NCBI GenBank assembly: GCA_003996215.1
Contig: QJPP01001803.1
Location: forward strand, 124,001 to 188,000
DNA length: 64,000 nucleotides
Direction of reading: 5' to 3'
Source: Jaltomata sinuosa
Lineage: Eukaryota; Streptophyta; Magnoliopsida; Solanales; Solanaceae
The notes below the pieces were generated by a model. That model was not told the DNA's origin, ran no database searches, and worked only from the letters and a program-made list of their open reading frames with translations. Below are positions 1 through 11,024 of the stretch, in pieces. Made by a program: the position numbers and the translations under genes. Each line of letters begins with the position of its first letter. Position 1 is the stretch's first letter.

Positions 1-661
1 AGCATTAGGGAGGTGTAACCACTTGAACCAAATGAAATCTTCACATTAGCCCTAGCCATTATCTTAACCCGCAAGTCCTTGATGATTCCGAGCTTGGCTA
101 CCTTACATTAGAGGCGATATACATAAAGGGCAAGCCTATGGTTTGATGCGTGTGCACTTGAACCTCCTTGAGAGAGTGAGAGTCTTTTTGGTTCTCCAAT
201 AATCCCGATTGTTTATGAATTGAATGATTGTGAGTGGGATTCCATCTTGTGGTTCGTGGAGTCATGCACTCGAATTGAAACATGAGGTCTCTATTTCAAT
301 TGAGGGGAATGAATAAGACATGTTGTGTGGCGAATCTCGAGGCAAACCTTGACGTTCCATGCCAATAACTTGAGAAGCTTAAATGTCTTGTTTTGAATGA
401 CAAAATTCCCTTGATTTTGAATGAGAAATAAAGTCCTTTGGGAAAAAGTTTTGAAATGGCCAAATGCCTTGAGTTTGTGGTGGTTCAAATTGAGATGAAC
501 ATCGGAGTTGAGTCTTTTGTTTGAGTCTTGTGTTTGCTATTTTTGTTATTTTTTCTAGTTTAGAATAGTCTTTTGTGCCTTGATTGAGCCTAGAGCATAA
601 TTCATTCCTTGCCTTGTGAGTATCTTGATTGAGGACAAGCAATAGTTCAAGTTTGGGCTTT
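1..661 (+). repeat. 3' internal tail of an N-family LTR retrotransposon
   Basis: This stretch matches the tails at 17005-17665 and 32830-33488 phrase by phrase, for example the GGGCAAGCCTATGG and GAGAGAGTGAGAGTC words, and ends in the same purine-rich tract (CAAGTTTGGGCTT, 649-661) directly before an LTR start. It is therefore the last part of an element whose body lies left of the window. No conserved ORF is visible; the small ORFs here are not shared in frame with the other tails. Confidence 0.75.
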
Positions 662-873
662 TGATAAGTCGGTAATCTACTGACTTATTTAGCCTTTATT
701 CATGAATTATTGCTATGTTTTGATGAGATTTAGAAGTTCTTATGGACTTTATTGACATGAATGCAAGTACACTTGTCCTAAGATGGTAAACAAGGAATTC
801 GACCCAAAAGAGCTGAAAAGGATTTGAAGTGTGAAGAGTTGAAAAAGATGGATATTCTGGTGAGAGATGCGGA
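662..873 (+). repeat. N-family LTR, left part (interrupted)
   Basis: It begins TGATAAGTCGGTAATCTACTG after the purine tract and aligns with the LTR starts at 17666 and 33489. Homology to those LTRs stops at 873, where a chromovirus is inserted, and resumes at 8921. The interrupted LTR is followed by a primer binding site at 9648, so one LTR serves as right end of the tail on its left and left end of the internal region on its right. Confidence 0.8.
869..873. other. Left copy of chromovirus target-site duplication
   Basis: GCGGA precedes the LTR start TGTAACA at 874, and ATGGA (8916-8920) follows the other LTR end. The uninterrupted N LTRs read GAGGA at this point (17873-17877 and 33696-33700), which supports a 5-bp duplication that has since mutated. 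Confidence 0.55.
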
Positions 874-2890
874 TGTAACACCTTAGGATTTCAGTCACCG
901 GTAAAACATAGAGCTCAGAAAAATCTACTGTTGTTAGTCGCCACCGGCCACGGGCTTTGAAACTTTGATAGGCCGTGGTGCTGGTCGTGGGGTGAGTCCA
1001 GTGGCTCCTGAGCCAAGTTTCCTCAGCCCAATGGGTAGTCACAATGGGCATCACGGGTGCAACGGCCTATGGAAACCCGCCGTCGGAATGCTCCAGTGAC
1101 CTTTCCCCTTACCCCCTTCTCTCGATGAGCAACCCCACAGGCGTCGCAGGTGCGACGGGCCATGGAAGCTCATCGTCGAAATGGTCCAGCAGACCGCAAC
1201 TAAAGTACCCCCCCTGCCCGATGCCTTGGCCAATGGGCCATCGTGGGCGCGACGCCCGTCGGGTAGCCTATGAGGCAGCCCTTTTCCTGCAATTTCTTAT
1301 TTAAGTCCAAGGAGGAATTTTAGTCATTACCCACCCTTTTAACTCCTAAATGATGTTGTTTTGACTACTTTGAGAAGGGTTTCTACCCCTTTTAGCCTAA
1401 GCTTCTCATTATACTTCATTCATCCACCAAATTGGGCAAAGTTCTCCTCCAAGCTCCAAGTCTCAAGATCCAAGACCAAGTCTCCTAATCTTTTCAATTA
1501 CTTGTGGATTAGATTCCATCAAGGTATGTGAGTAATCAACAATGGGTTCCCTTATCCCTTGTGCCCAAAACCCCAATTCTTATCTTAAATTATGAACTTG
1601 TGAAATTAGGGTTTGATCTAAATTGGGGAAAAACTTATGAAATCAGTTTCTATTCTTAAATTCATTGTTTCTTATGGCTTATTTTATGATTTGATCATGA
1701 TTCCTTCATTGGTTTTAAAAAATCCCAAGTACTAAAGTTGATTTCTAGCATTATTCCATTGGATTTCACGTTTTCAAGAGGAATTTAACATGATTAGATA
1801 TCGTGACCTTTGTATTTATGAAATTGCATGCCTAATTCTTCAAGTATGAATTTAGAAAAGAAAAGTATGATTTGAATTATGGCTGTGACAAGTCTTTAGA
1901 TGTATAAATTTGAATTGCATGGCATCAGATATGTCTTACTGCTTTTCAAATAGTTTTGACATTAGATTTGTCACCAGTATGATCATGTTTGGCATTAGAT
2001 ATGCCCTATTAGTATATGAGCTATAAGTATATTTTTGGAGTAGTATTTAGCATCGAGTTGAACGGGGTGAGAGTACCCTTAGTCCCTAAACTACGTGCCC
2101 CCGTAGGTTTATAATCCCCCTCTGTTGGGCATCAGATTTAGTGATCATGCCATAGTCATGCCTTTATACCCTGGCACGGTATATTGGGTCCTCCTTATGG
2201 GACGTATATATCGGATTCCATGTGGCTCAGATGGTCTATGTCGGTTAGAGAACTTCCCACATAAACAGTTTATGCTTTTAAATGTACTTGACTCTTTTTC
2301 AGATTTCCGACTCAATGTTTATGATCATATTTACAGCTTATGATATTTCATAGAGTCATTTGAATTCAGCCTTACCTTTAAAGCATGATTTCGATTGTTA
2401 AGGAATACTTAGCATGTTTTCATCATGTTCATGCATATCTCATATACTCGATACATCCTATAGTATTGATGGATATCTTGCGCTGCATCCTCTTGATGAT
2501 GTAGATTCAGGTGTTTCCCATTAGGCTCGTGGCTAGTCGGAGTCGGGTATTCTGTGAGCATTGGTGAGTCCTTATTGTTTGAGGATGGATTTTCATTCCA
2601 GTTGTTTGTTTATCTTTTCGTCAAATTGTCGAGTTAGTTGGGGTCTTGTCCCATCAACACTATAAGTTGGTTTAGAGGCTTTTCAGACATAGTTAGTATT
2701 CTAGTCTCCTCTTTAGACTGTATTTCTTATTTGACTTAACTATATATATGCCTATGTTTCCAAACTTTCCTATTATGCTTCCGCTAATTTAATTGAACTA
2801 CCTGAAACATGCTATGACCAAGGGTTAGCTTGGGACACTTGTGGCCTCGAGTCTCGTGTTGCTCCCAGGGGGTAGCGTTAGGGCGTGAAA
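874..2890 (+). repeat. Chromovirus 5' LTR
   Basis: It starts TGTAACACC and ends TGAAA (canonical TGACA). It is 2017 bp, against 1127 bp for the 3' LTR; the difference is one internal segment (about 1938-2828) missing from the right copy. The U3 part at 945-1265 is rich in CG-containing words such as GACGGGC and ATGGGC and lies just before a TATA-like box. The 1920-2140 part repeats GGCATYAGATATG-like words. Confidence 0.9.
1297..1305 (+). promoter_or_regulatory. Candidate TATA box of the chromovirus LTR
   Basis: TTATTTAAG lies just downstream of the CG-rich word cluster and is conserved in the other LTR at 8217-8225. The position in the first quarter of the LTR suits a U3 promoter. No transcript evidence is available. 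Confidence 0.45.
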
Positions 2891-2894
2891 AACT

Positions 2895-2906
2895 TGGTAT
2901 CAGAGC
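2895..2906 (+). other. Primer binding site, tRNA-iMet type
   Basis: TGGTATCAGAGC lies four bases after the LTR end. It is complementary to the 3' end of plant initiator methionine tRNA, the usual primer of chromoviruses. Confidence 0.92.
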
Positions 2907-3087
2907 CTAAGGTTTTGAGAGTCCTAGGATGTATGAAAGCCGAATCTAGTAGAGTCTCTTTCTTGTGTGTGAAGCGCACCATACATATAAGAAGGAAGCT
3001 ATGAGGTGTCTTAGAAAACTTCACTTCTTTCATGATCACATCGTGCGATAGAGTTTAACTCTAATGTTCCTCTAATCCTTACCTTGT

Positions 3088-4104
3088 ATGTTTCAAATTA
3101 TGCCTCCACGACGTGCTATGCCTCCCCGAGCCTCTCAGAATGCTGTCCCTCTAGTTTTGTCCCTCGAGGTAACGAATCTAGAGTTTCAGAATGCAATCCA
3201 ACTACTAGCTCAGACTATGGCTTCACAAGACAATCAACAGGCTCCTGTTCTCGTTCACCCTCACGGTGGGGCCGCGGCCTGAGTTAGAGATTTCATCCTA
3301 TCAGCTGAAGGACGTAGCTCATATCTGGTTCACACAATGGAAGGAGGCCAGAGCTAGGGACGTGGTCCCTATGACATGGGAGTGCTTTGAGGGAGCTTTC
3401 CTCGATCGATTATTTCCACGAGAGTTGAGGCAAGCTAAGGTTGAGGAGTTCGTGAACTTGAGATAGGGATCTATGACTATTCAGAAGTACAACTTGAAGT
3501 TCAGTCAGTTTTTAGATATGCCCCCTCTATGGTAGTGGACTCGCATGATTAAAGTAGCAAGTTTATTTATGGGGTTTCTGATTTGGTGAAGAAGAAGTGT
3601 AGGTCTGATATGCTGTTGGGTGATATGACTATTTCCAGGCTCATGACCCATGCTCACCAGATCAAGGAAGACATGCTTAGGGAGATGGCTAGGGAGAACA
3701 AGAGGGCTAGATCCGAGGGTTCAAGTTTTGGCCATCAGAAGTCTGGTGGCGGACATCGCTCCTCATTACAGAAAAAGTCATCAGGACCAGTTCATTCTTC
3801 TGCTAGTGCTCCTACTCAGACCCCCAGGCCCTATAATGATCAGTCTGGTAGAGGTTCAGGTGCTCAGTCTCAAGGGAGTGTTGCCAAGGGACCTTGCTAC
3901 CCCGTCTATGGAAAATATGGCAAGAATCACCCCGGTGAGTGTTTGGTAGGTAGAGAGGGTTATTTTGGTTGTGGTCAGATTAGATATCGTATTAGAGATT
4001 TCCCTTCAGCTAGGAAGGGAAAAGGAGGTAGGACTCAGTATACTCCATCAACTTCAGGAAGTCAACCAGCCCAGCAAGGCACAGCTTCTAGTTCTGGTGG
4101 TTAG
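3088..4104 (+). pseudogene. Chromovirus gag, broken
   Basis: The N-terminus (MFQIMPPRRAMPPRASQ, from 3088) ends in a stop at about 3282. Just after it the frame shifts to 3266-3466, which carries the late capsid motif SYQLKDVAHIWFTQW. The part of the capsid domain normally between these is absent, so there is an internal deletion at about 3282-3290. A stop after FVNLR and a further break precede 3583-4104, a Ser/Gln-rich nucleocapsid region. Its zinc knuckle (NHPGECLVGREGYFGCGQ) has lost Cys positions. Gag would form the particle and package RNA; this copy cannot. Confidence 0.85.
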
Positions 4105-4630
4105 TGCTAGAACCGTCTTTATGCCATGTCCTCCCGTCAGGACCAAGAGAGCTGACGTGATTACTGGTATGTTGATAGTCTTCTCTATAGATGTGTATGC
4201 TTTGTTGGACCCCGGTGCCTCCTTATCTTTTGTGACCCCTTATGTAGCATGCAAGTTCAAAAATTGCCCTGAAATGCTTTAAGAACCCTTTTGTGTTTCT
4301 ACTCCTATTGGTGAGTCAGTCCTAGACAAAAGAATATACCAAAACTGCCTTATCTCAGTCCTTCATTGAGTCACTTCAACGGATTTAGTAGAATTGGAGA
4401 TGACTGACTTTGATGTTATTCTGGGTATGTATTGGTTGTATGCTTGTTATGCTTCGGTTGATAACCGTACTCTTGTTGTCAGTTTCAAGTTTCAGAATGA
4501 ACTTGTCTTAGAGTGGCAGGGTAGTCCCCCATTCTCAAAAGGTTGCTTTATATCCTATCTTAAGGCTAGGAAGATGATTTCTAAGGGATATGTTTATCAT
4601 ATAGTTTGGGTTATAGACACGGAGTCCAAG
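4105..4630 (+). pseudogene. Chromovirus protease (retropepsin) region, broken
   Basis: The 3965-4282 frame reads YALLDPGASLSFVTPYVA, the DPGAS active-site motif of chromovirus retropepsins, which cleave the Gag-Pol polyprotein. It stops after the flap region and resumes at 4394 with EMTDFDVILGMYWLYACYAS, matching the conserved domain end (normally a GMDWL motif; here Asp is Tyr). The catalytic Asp is kept, but the ORF is split by stops near 4282 and 4367. Confidence 0.85.
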
Positions 4631-5530
4631 GCCCCATCCCTTCAGTCTGTTCCTATTGTGAACGAGTTCCCAGAAGTGTTTCTCGAGGATTTTCCCAGAG
4701 TCCCTCCCAAGCGGGAGATTGACTTTGGGATAGATCTTCTCCCAGATACGAATCCTATCTCTATTCCTCCCTATAGGATGGCTCCCACTGAACTTAAGGA
4801 GTTAAAGGATCAGTTGAACGATCTTCTTGATAAGGGTTTCATCAGGCCTAGCATTTGGGGTGCCCCAGTTTTGTTTGTTTAGAAGAAAGATAGTTCCCTC
4901 AGGATATGTATTGACTACCGTCAGTTGAATAAGGTCACAATCAAGAACAAGTATTCCATTTCTAGGATTGATGACTTGTTCAATCAGCTTCAGGGTGCTA
5001 ATTGTTTCTCTAAGATTGATCTTAGATCCGGATATCATCAGCTTTGTGTCCGAGAGTGTGATATTCTGAAGACAACTTTCAGGACTCGGTATGGTCATTA
5101 TGAGTTTGTTGTTATGTCTTTTGGTCTGATGAATGCTCCTGTAACTTTTATGGATTTGATGAACCGTGTGTTCAAGCAGTATTTGGACATATTTGTGATT
5201 GTTTTTATTGATGACATCCTTATCTATTCTCAGAGTGAGGAGGAGCATGCAAACCACTTGAGGGTTGTTTTGCAAACTCTCAAGGATCGATAGTTGTTTG
5301 CTAAGTTTAGCAAGTGTGAGTTCTGGATGCAGTCTATGGCTTTTCTAGGTCACATAGTGCCAGGGGATGATATTTGTGTGGATTCGCAAAAGATCGAAGC
5401 ATTGAAGAACTGGCCTAGACCTACTTCCCCGTCGAAAATTCTGAGTTTCTTGGGTTTGGCTAGTTATTACAGGAGGTTTATGGAAGGGTTCTCTTCCATT
5501 ACTTCACCCTTGACTCGATTGACTCAGAAA
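4631..5530 (+). pseudogene. Chromovirus reverse transcriptase, broken
   Basis: 4640-4880 encodes the linker and RT start (PPYRMAPTELKELKDQL). A TAG at 4879-4881 interrupts it. 4925-5293 carries KIDLRSGYHQL, MSFGLMNAPVTF and the catalytic box VIVFIDDILIYS with both Asp present; a second TAG follows TLKDR at 5291-5293. Thumb and connection (FLGHIV, FLGLASYYRRF) continue in the same frame from 5294. The palm catalytic residues are intact, so loss of function comes from the stops. Confidence 0.93.
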
Positions 5531-6193
5531 AAGGTGAAAATCCAGTGGTTTGATTTGTGTGAGAAGAATTTTCAGGAGTTGAAGACTAGGTTGACCACCG
5601 CTCCAGTGTTGACCCTACCTGAGGGTTCAAATAATTTTATGGTTTACTGTGATGCTTCTAGGATTGGTTTGGGTTGTATTTTGATGCAGCGTGGTAAGGT
5701 GATTGCTTATTCTTTGAGACAACTTAAGACTCATGAGAAAAACTACCCTACTCATGATCTTGAGTTAGAAGCCGTGGTCTTTGCCTTGAATATTTGGATA
5801 CATTACTTGTATGGAGTGCACGTGGATGTATTCACTGAACATGAGAGTCTTCAGTATGTGTTCACCCAGAAGGAATTGAATCTTTATCAGAGGAGGTGGC
5901 TTGAGCTTCTGAAGGACTACGATATGAGTGTGCTTTACCATCCTGGTAAGACCAATGTTGTGGCAGATGCACTTAGTAGATTATCTATGAGGATTGTATC
6001 TCCCATTGAAGAAGGCAAGAAAGAATTGGTTAAGGAGGTTCATAGGTTAGCTCGGTTGGGAGTTCGCCTTATGGACTCGACAGAAGGGGGAGTTATTGTC
6101 CAGAATATGTCTGAATCATCCTTGGTGGCGGCGGTAAAGGCAAAGAAAGATAGTGATCCCATCTTTCTTCAACTTAAGGGTGCAGTCCATTAG
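5531..6193 (+). pseudogene. Chromovirus RNase H, nearly intact domain
   Basis: It lies in the long open frame 5294-6193 (299 aa including the RT end). Acidic positions seen are VYCDAS, LELEAVV and NVVADALSR. The third usually reads TDH and here is TEHESLQYVF, a D-to-E change in a catalytic position. The domain degrades the RNA strand of the RNA-DNA hybrid during reverse transcription. The frame ends at a TAG before the integrase linker. Confidence 0.88.
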
Positions 6194-7555
6194 CAAAGGG
6201 TAGAGGTTTTCTCCCAAGGGGGAGATGGTGTGCTTCGTTATCAGGGTCGATTATGTTTGCCAGATGTAGATGGGTTGCAACAATAGATTTTCACTGAGGC
6301 TCAAAGTTTCAGATACTCCATTTATCAGGGTGCAACCAAGATGTACCGTGATCTATGAGAAGTTTTTTGGTGGAATGGTATGAAGAGGGACATAGCCGGG
6401 TTTCTGGCTAAGTGTCCCAAATGTCAGCAAGTGAAAGTTAAGCATCAACGACCGGGTGGCATGATTCAGGTTATTGACCTTTCCACTTGGAAATGGGAAG
6501 CGATCAATATGGACTTCATTACGGGTTTGACTCGTACTCAAAGGCAACATGATTCAATTTGGGTGATTTGTCGATCGAATGACTAAGTTATACCACTTCT
6601 TGGATGTTAAGACTATGGATTTAGTGGATGATTATGCCAGACTCTACATCTGAGAGATAGTTCGATTGCATGGTGTTCCTTTGTCCATTATTTTTGATAG
6701 GGGTACTCAGTTTACATCCCAGTTTTGGAAGTCATTTCGTAGGGGTCTTGGTACTTAGGTGAAGCTTAGCATAACTTTTCACCCTCAGACAGATGGCCAG
6801 GCAGAGCGTACCATTTAGACTTTGAAGGATATGTTGAAAGCGCGTGTCATTGATTTCAAAGGTAATTGGGATGATCACTTACCTCTTATCGAGTTTGCCC
6901 ACAACAACAACTTTTACTCTAGCATCCAGATGGCTCCATATGAGGCACTTTATGTAGATCCCCTATTGGTTGGTTTGAGGTAGGTGAGGCAGCTTTGATT
7001 GGCCCAAATGTGGTTCATGAGTCTATGGAGAAATTTCAGCTTATTAGGTAAAGGTTGAAGACCGCTTAGAGTCGACATAAATCATATGCGGATGTGAGGA
7101 GAAGGGAATTGGAATTTGAAGTTGATGATTGGGTTTTTCTGAAAGTGTCACCCATGAAGGGTGTGATGAGGTTTGTCAAGAAAGGGAAGCTTAGTCCCCG
7201 CTATGTTGGTTCTTATTGGATTCTGAGGAGAGTTGGTAGTGTAGCTTATGAGTTGGACTTGCCTTAGGATTTGGAAGCGGTTCATCCGATGTTCCATGTT
7301 TCCTTGTTGAAGAAGTGTGTGGGTTACCCAACCTTGATTCTTCCTTTAGAGTACATAGGTTTGAAGGATAGTCTCACTTATGAGGAAGTTCCTGTGGAGA
7401 TTATTGATTGTCAGATTCAGAGGTTGAGGAACAAAGAAGTCACCTCGGTGAAAGTCCTTTGGAGGAATCAACTTGTGGAGGGTGCTACTTGGGAAGCGGA
7501 AGAGGCCATGAAGGCCAATCCCCATATCTTTCCTTCCGACTCAGTTTCAGCTTGA
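6194..7555 (+). pseudogene. Chromovirus integrase with C-terminal chromodomain, broken
   Basis: 6380-6586 holds the zinc-binding end (CPKCQQVKVKHQRPGG) and first core Asp (INMDFITGL). A frameshift near 6570 moves the rest to another frame, with FDRGTQFTS (second Asp) near 6697 and GQAERTI (Glu) near 6800 followed by a TAG where Gln is usual. Several more stops lie before 7271-7555, an open 94-aa end carrying VPVEIIDCQIQRL and VLWRNQLVEGATWEAEEAM, a chromodomain. In the family this domain directs insertion to heterochromatin. Confidence 0.9.
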
Positions 7556-7773
7556 GGTAATAGTTTCCTTCTTAGTATGTTCCTTTGATCCTATTCCATC
7601 GGTTCCTCTCATGATCTTAGCATACATTAATGTTTTCGAAGTTGATTTTGTAATGTTTTAAGTTAAAAGGTTCAGTTTTCATATTTGTTCCTCGATCTCC
7701 ATGTTTTGGATATGGGTTGGGTTGTTATCTCTCTATTTTTCCTTGTTTAGTCTTCATTCAAGGATTAATGATC

Positions 7774-7788
7774 CCAAGGGAGAGATAT
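7774..7788 (+). other. Chromovirus polypurine tract
   Basis: CCAAGGGAGAGATAT immediately precedes the 3' LTR start (TG at 7789-7790). This is the expected place for plus-strand priming. 7556-7773 is 3' untranslated sequence without visible features. Confidence 0.7.
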
Positions 7789-8915
7789 TGTAACACCCCA
7801 GGATTTCAGTAAGCGGTAAAACTTAGAGCTCAGAAAAATCTGCTGCTGTTGGGCGCCACATGCAGCTGCCACGGGCGTCAAAACTCCAAAGGGCCATGGT
7901 ACTGGTTGTGTGGTGCGTCCAGTGGCTCCTGATCCAAGTTTCCTCAGCCCGATGGGCAGTCACGATGGGCGTCGAGGGTTCGATGACCCATGGAAACCTG
8001 CCATCAAAATGCCCTAGTGACCTTTCCCCTCGCCCCCTTCCCTCGATAGGAAACCCCACGGGCATCGCAAGTGCGAAGAGCCATGGGATCTCATGATCGA
8101 AATGTTGCAGCATAACCCAACCAAAGTACCCCCCTGCCCGATGCCTTGGCTGACGGTCCATCGTGGGCGCGATGCTCGTCGGGTAGCCCGTGAGGCAGCC
8201 CTTTTCCTGCAGTTTCTTATTTAAGTCCTAGGGGCATAGTAGTCATTACCCACCCTTTTAACTCCTAAGTGATGTCGTTTTTGACTACATTGAGAAGGGT
8301 TTCTACCCCTTTTAGCCTAAGCTTCTCATTATACTTCATTTATCCACCAAATTGTGAAAAGTTCTTCTCCAAGCTCCAAGTCTCAAGCTCTAAGACTAAG
8401 TCTCCTAATCTTTTCAATTTCTTGTGGGTTAGAGTCCATCAAGGTATGTGGGTATTCAACAATGGGTTACCTTCACCCTTGTGCCCAAAACCCCAATTCT
8501 TATCTTGAATTATGAACTTGTGAAATTAGGGTTTGATCTAATTTGGAGAAAACTTATGAAATTAATTTCTATGCTTAAATTCATGGTTTCTTATGGCTTA
8601 TTTTATGATTTGATCATGATTACTTCATTGGTTTTAAAAAATCCGAAGTACTAAAGTTAATTTCTAGCATAATTCCATTGGATTGCATATTTTCAAGAGG
8701 AATTTGACATGATTAGATATCGTGACCTTTGTATTTATGAAATTGCATGCTTAATTCTTCAAGTATGAATATAGAAAGGCAAAGTATGATTTGAATTATG
8801 GTTGTGACAAGTATTTAGATGTATGAATTTGAATTGCATGGCATTAGATATGTTTTGGGGAACTTGTGGCCCCGAGTCTCGTGTTGCCCCCAGGGGGTAG
8901 CCTCGGGGAGTGACA
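7789..8915 (+). repeat. Chromovirus 3' LTR, internally deleted
   Basis: It starts TGTAACACCCC, ends GAGTGACA and aligns with 874-1937 and then 2829-2890. About 890 bp of the LTR interior is missing here. The CG-rich cluster (7850-8200) and TATA-like box (8217-8225) are kept. Scattered substitutions relative to the 5' copy indicate an old insertion. Confidence 0.88.
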
Positions 8916-8920
8916 ATGGA

Positions 8921-9644
8921 CCCCATGCGATACGTACAACACGAGGTGTGGTCTGCACCTTCCATCGCACAAGCCTCACGCATTGTCTAAAGACTATGTT
9001 TAGGGGTGCAATCCTTGTACAACGTTTACACTTCTTGGTGCAAACCGCACCCCACTTTGCATAAAGCTCCCAAGTGGGCTCAAATCACTGGACCACTGAA
9101 GTGTGTTATGCGATGGGCACTTCCCACTATGTGAACCGCACGTCGCATCGCACAATCCCTAAAAGGCATTTTTATCCAATGTGACCTCCCCAAGCATATG
9201 TTGGTTGGTTATTTGCCCAAACAATGGTGTTTGAATAAAAACCATTGGATAAATGTTTGTTTGATCGAAAGATAAATAAGCATGCCTAAGACCAATTCTA
9301 CTTATATCATTTAGTAGGAATTTATGCAACTGAGCAAGTACCTTGACCCATATTCAAGACCCATCAGAAGCACATCCCTAGTCATCCTCCCTCTATTATT
9401 TACACTTTGCACTTTTTACTTATTGTTTTGTTTGGAATTCGAATTGTGACAGATTCCCAATTCCTCCCTTTTTGCATTATTGTTGGTGAGCAAGCTACTC
9501 TCGTGTGAGGTCTGTTTACAATCACCTAGGCTAAGCTCTAAATTCCATATGGGATCGACCCCTACACCTGTCGGGTAATATAAATTTGTTTTGCTTAATG
9601 ATCACCGATACCTCCACTTTGGAGAGTACGTTTTAGCGTTATCA
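8921..9644 (+). repeat. N-family LTR, right part
   Basis: It continues the LTR broken at 873: 8921-9140 matches 17878-18090 (the AACACGAGG, GGGGTGCAATC and CCCCACTTTGCATAAAGCTC words). The segment matching about 18115-18690 is missing, so this LTR also has an internal deletion near 9175. It ends ...GCGTTATCA before the primer site. GTGCAAACCGCAC (9038-9050) is a decayed member of the palindrome set described in the findings. Confidence 0.8.
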
Positions 9645-9647
9645 AAA

Positions 9648-9664
9648 TGGCACTGTTACCGGGG
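9648..9664 (+). other. Primer binding site, tRNA-Asp type (decayed)
   Basis: TGGCACTGTTACCGGGG matches the complement of the plant tRNA-Asp 3' end (TGGCGCCGTTGCCGGGG) except at three positions. This site type is typical of Athila/Tat-lineage elements. It lies three bases after the LTR end. Confidence 0.85.
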
Positions 9665-9719
9665 GAATTAAGTTGATTAGCCTTTTTTATTGTGGAATTG
9701 AAATCACTTTGTAGAGTGT

Positions 9720-11024
9720 TTGTTCTTTTATTTTGTTTGTTGTTTTTGCTTGTTATGTAGGTGGCCCATAAGTGAAGTGGGAGCTAATGAAATTGTCAAC
9801 GGAAGTGTTGACGGGTTCATGAATGAGGCTAATAAAACCGTGCCTCATGTGGTAGTAGGTGCAATCCGCCTACCCCTAATGGTTGGAAATGCGGCGTTCC
9901 ATGTTACTAGTACAATGCTCCATATAATTCAAATGAATGGGAGGTTTGGAGGAGCAGCCCACGAAGATGCCAATAGGAACATCCACAATTTTATGGAGAT
10001 ATGTCAACCATTCCTATTCCAAAATATCTCCCAAGAATCTGTCTAACTTCACCTATTCCCCTTCTCTCTAACAGGGGAAGCCACAACTTAGTTGGAGGAA
10101 TTGTCGGATGGCTCAATCACCACTTGGGTGGAGTTGGTAAATGTTTTCACTACTAGATTCTTCCCTCCATCATGGATGATGCAGTTGAGGGATGAAATTA
10201 CAAACTTTCGCCAACTTCCCGATGAGCCCTTGCATGAGGTATGGGTGAGATTCAAGAAGAAGCTTGTGTTGTGACTTAACCATGGATTGCCAGACAGTGT
10301 ATTGCTACAACGCTTCTTTAGATCCTTGAACTAGATGAATAAGTCCGTCACCAACAATCTTGGAAGTGGTACCTTCATGGATCTATAATTTTTTCTTGCC
10401 TTGGCCTTTCTAGAGAGAATGACCAAGACTAACCAAGCTTGGCACACAAGGGAGGCTGACATTCCTATATCGGGAGTTTCCACATCCATCTTAACAAATG
10501 AGATGAGGAGGAAGGATGAAGAGAGGGATGAGACCATGGAAAAAATGATGACACAAATTGACCTCTTGGCAAAGCATATGATGGGGGCTGGTGGTGCTAA
10601 GACCATGAGTGCTGTGAGTAGACCGAAGATCTAGGCCAGTGACGACGAGCTTATAACCATCGTGGAAGGTAAAATTAGCTATGTAATGGCGGGTTCTCAT
10701 CCTTGGTATTATCGCTTGAGGGATGAGAATCATGGTTGGAACAAGGACAAGGAACTAGATGGGAATTGGAGAGATCGTGACAAAGATAGTGAAAGATTCA
10801 ATCACCGATGTTCAAACCCATATCTACCTACAAACAAATCAGATTCCTTATACCAACCCACCACAAGAAGTCCCGATCACTCAAAGATTGAGGACATGTT
10901 ATCCTTGTTGTTGAAGAACATAGAAACTACAAATATCGAGGTTGGTGACCTTAAAAGCAAAGTTTCAATACTTCATCAAATCGTGAGCTCTCATTCATCC
11001 TCAATCAAGCATCTTGAGGCCTAA
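9720..11024 (+). pseudogene. N-family gag, broken
   Basis: 9759-10046 encodes the N-terminal region (VGAIRLPLMVGNAAFHVTSTML), 10092-10274 the capsid core (FFPPSWMMQLRDEITNFRQLPDEPLHEVWVRFKKKL, given here in part; a retrotransposon gag domain) and 10401-11024 the helical C-terminal part ending HQIVSSHSSSIKHLEA. Stops at about 10046, 10274, 10333 and 10634 divide it. The start codon is unclear: element D has ATG at the matching place, whereas here the GTGG after an AG acceptor-like site suggests a mutated start. Gag would build the particle. Confidence 0.8.

Larger units (their letters stand above)
874..8915 (+). mobile_element. Chromovirus (Ty3/gypsy, Tekay/Del-like), decayed
   Basis: About 8.0 kb, bounded by LTRs that start TGTAACACC and end TGACA or TGAAA. 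The order is LTR, iMet primer site, gag, protease, RT, RNase H, integrase, chromodomain, purine tract, LTR, which defines a chromovirus; the chromodomain and gag resemble the Tekay/Del clade. Every ORF is broken by stops or frameshifts and gag has an internal deletion, so it is inactive. It sits inside an N-family LTR and so is younger than that LTR. Confidence 0.92.

Noticed and set aside
4802..5275. 157-aa antisense ORF in the chromovirus RT region
   Set aside because: Shadow of the RT coding strand, which has the FIDD box and conserved motifs.
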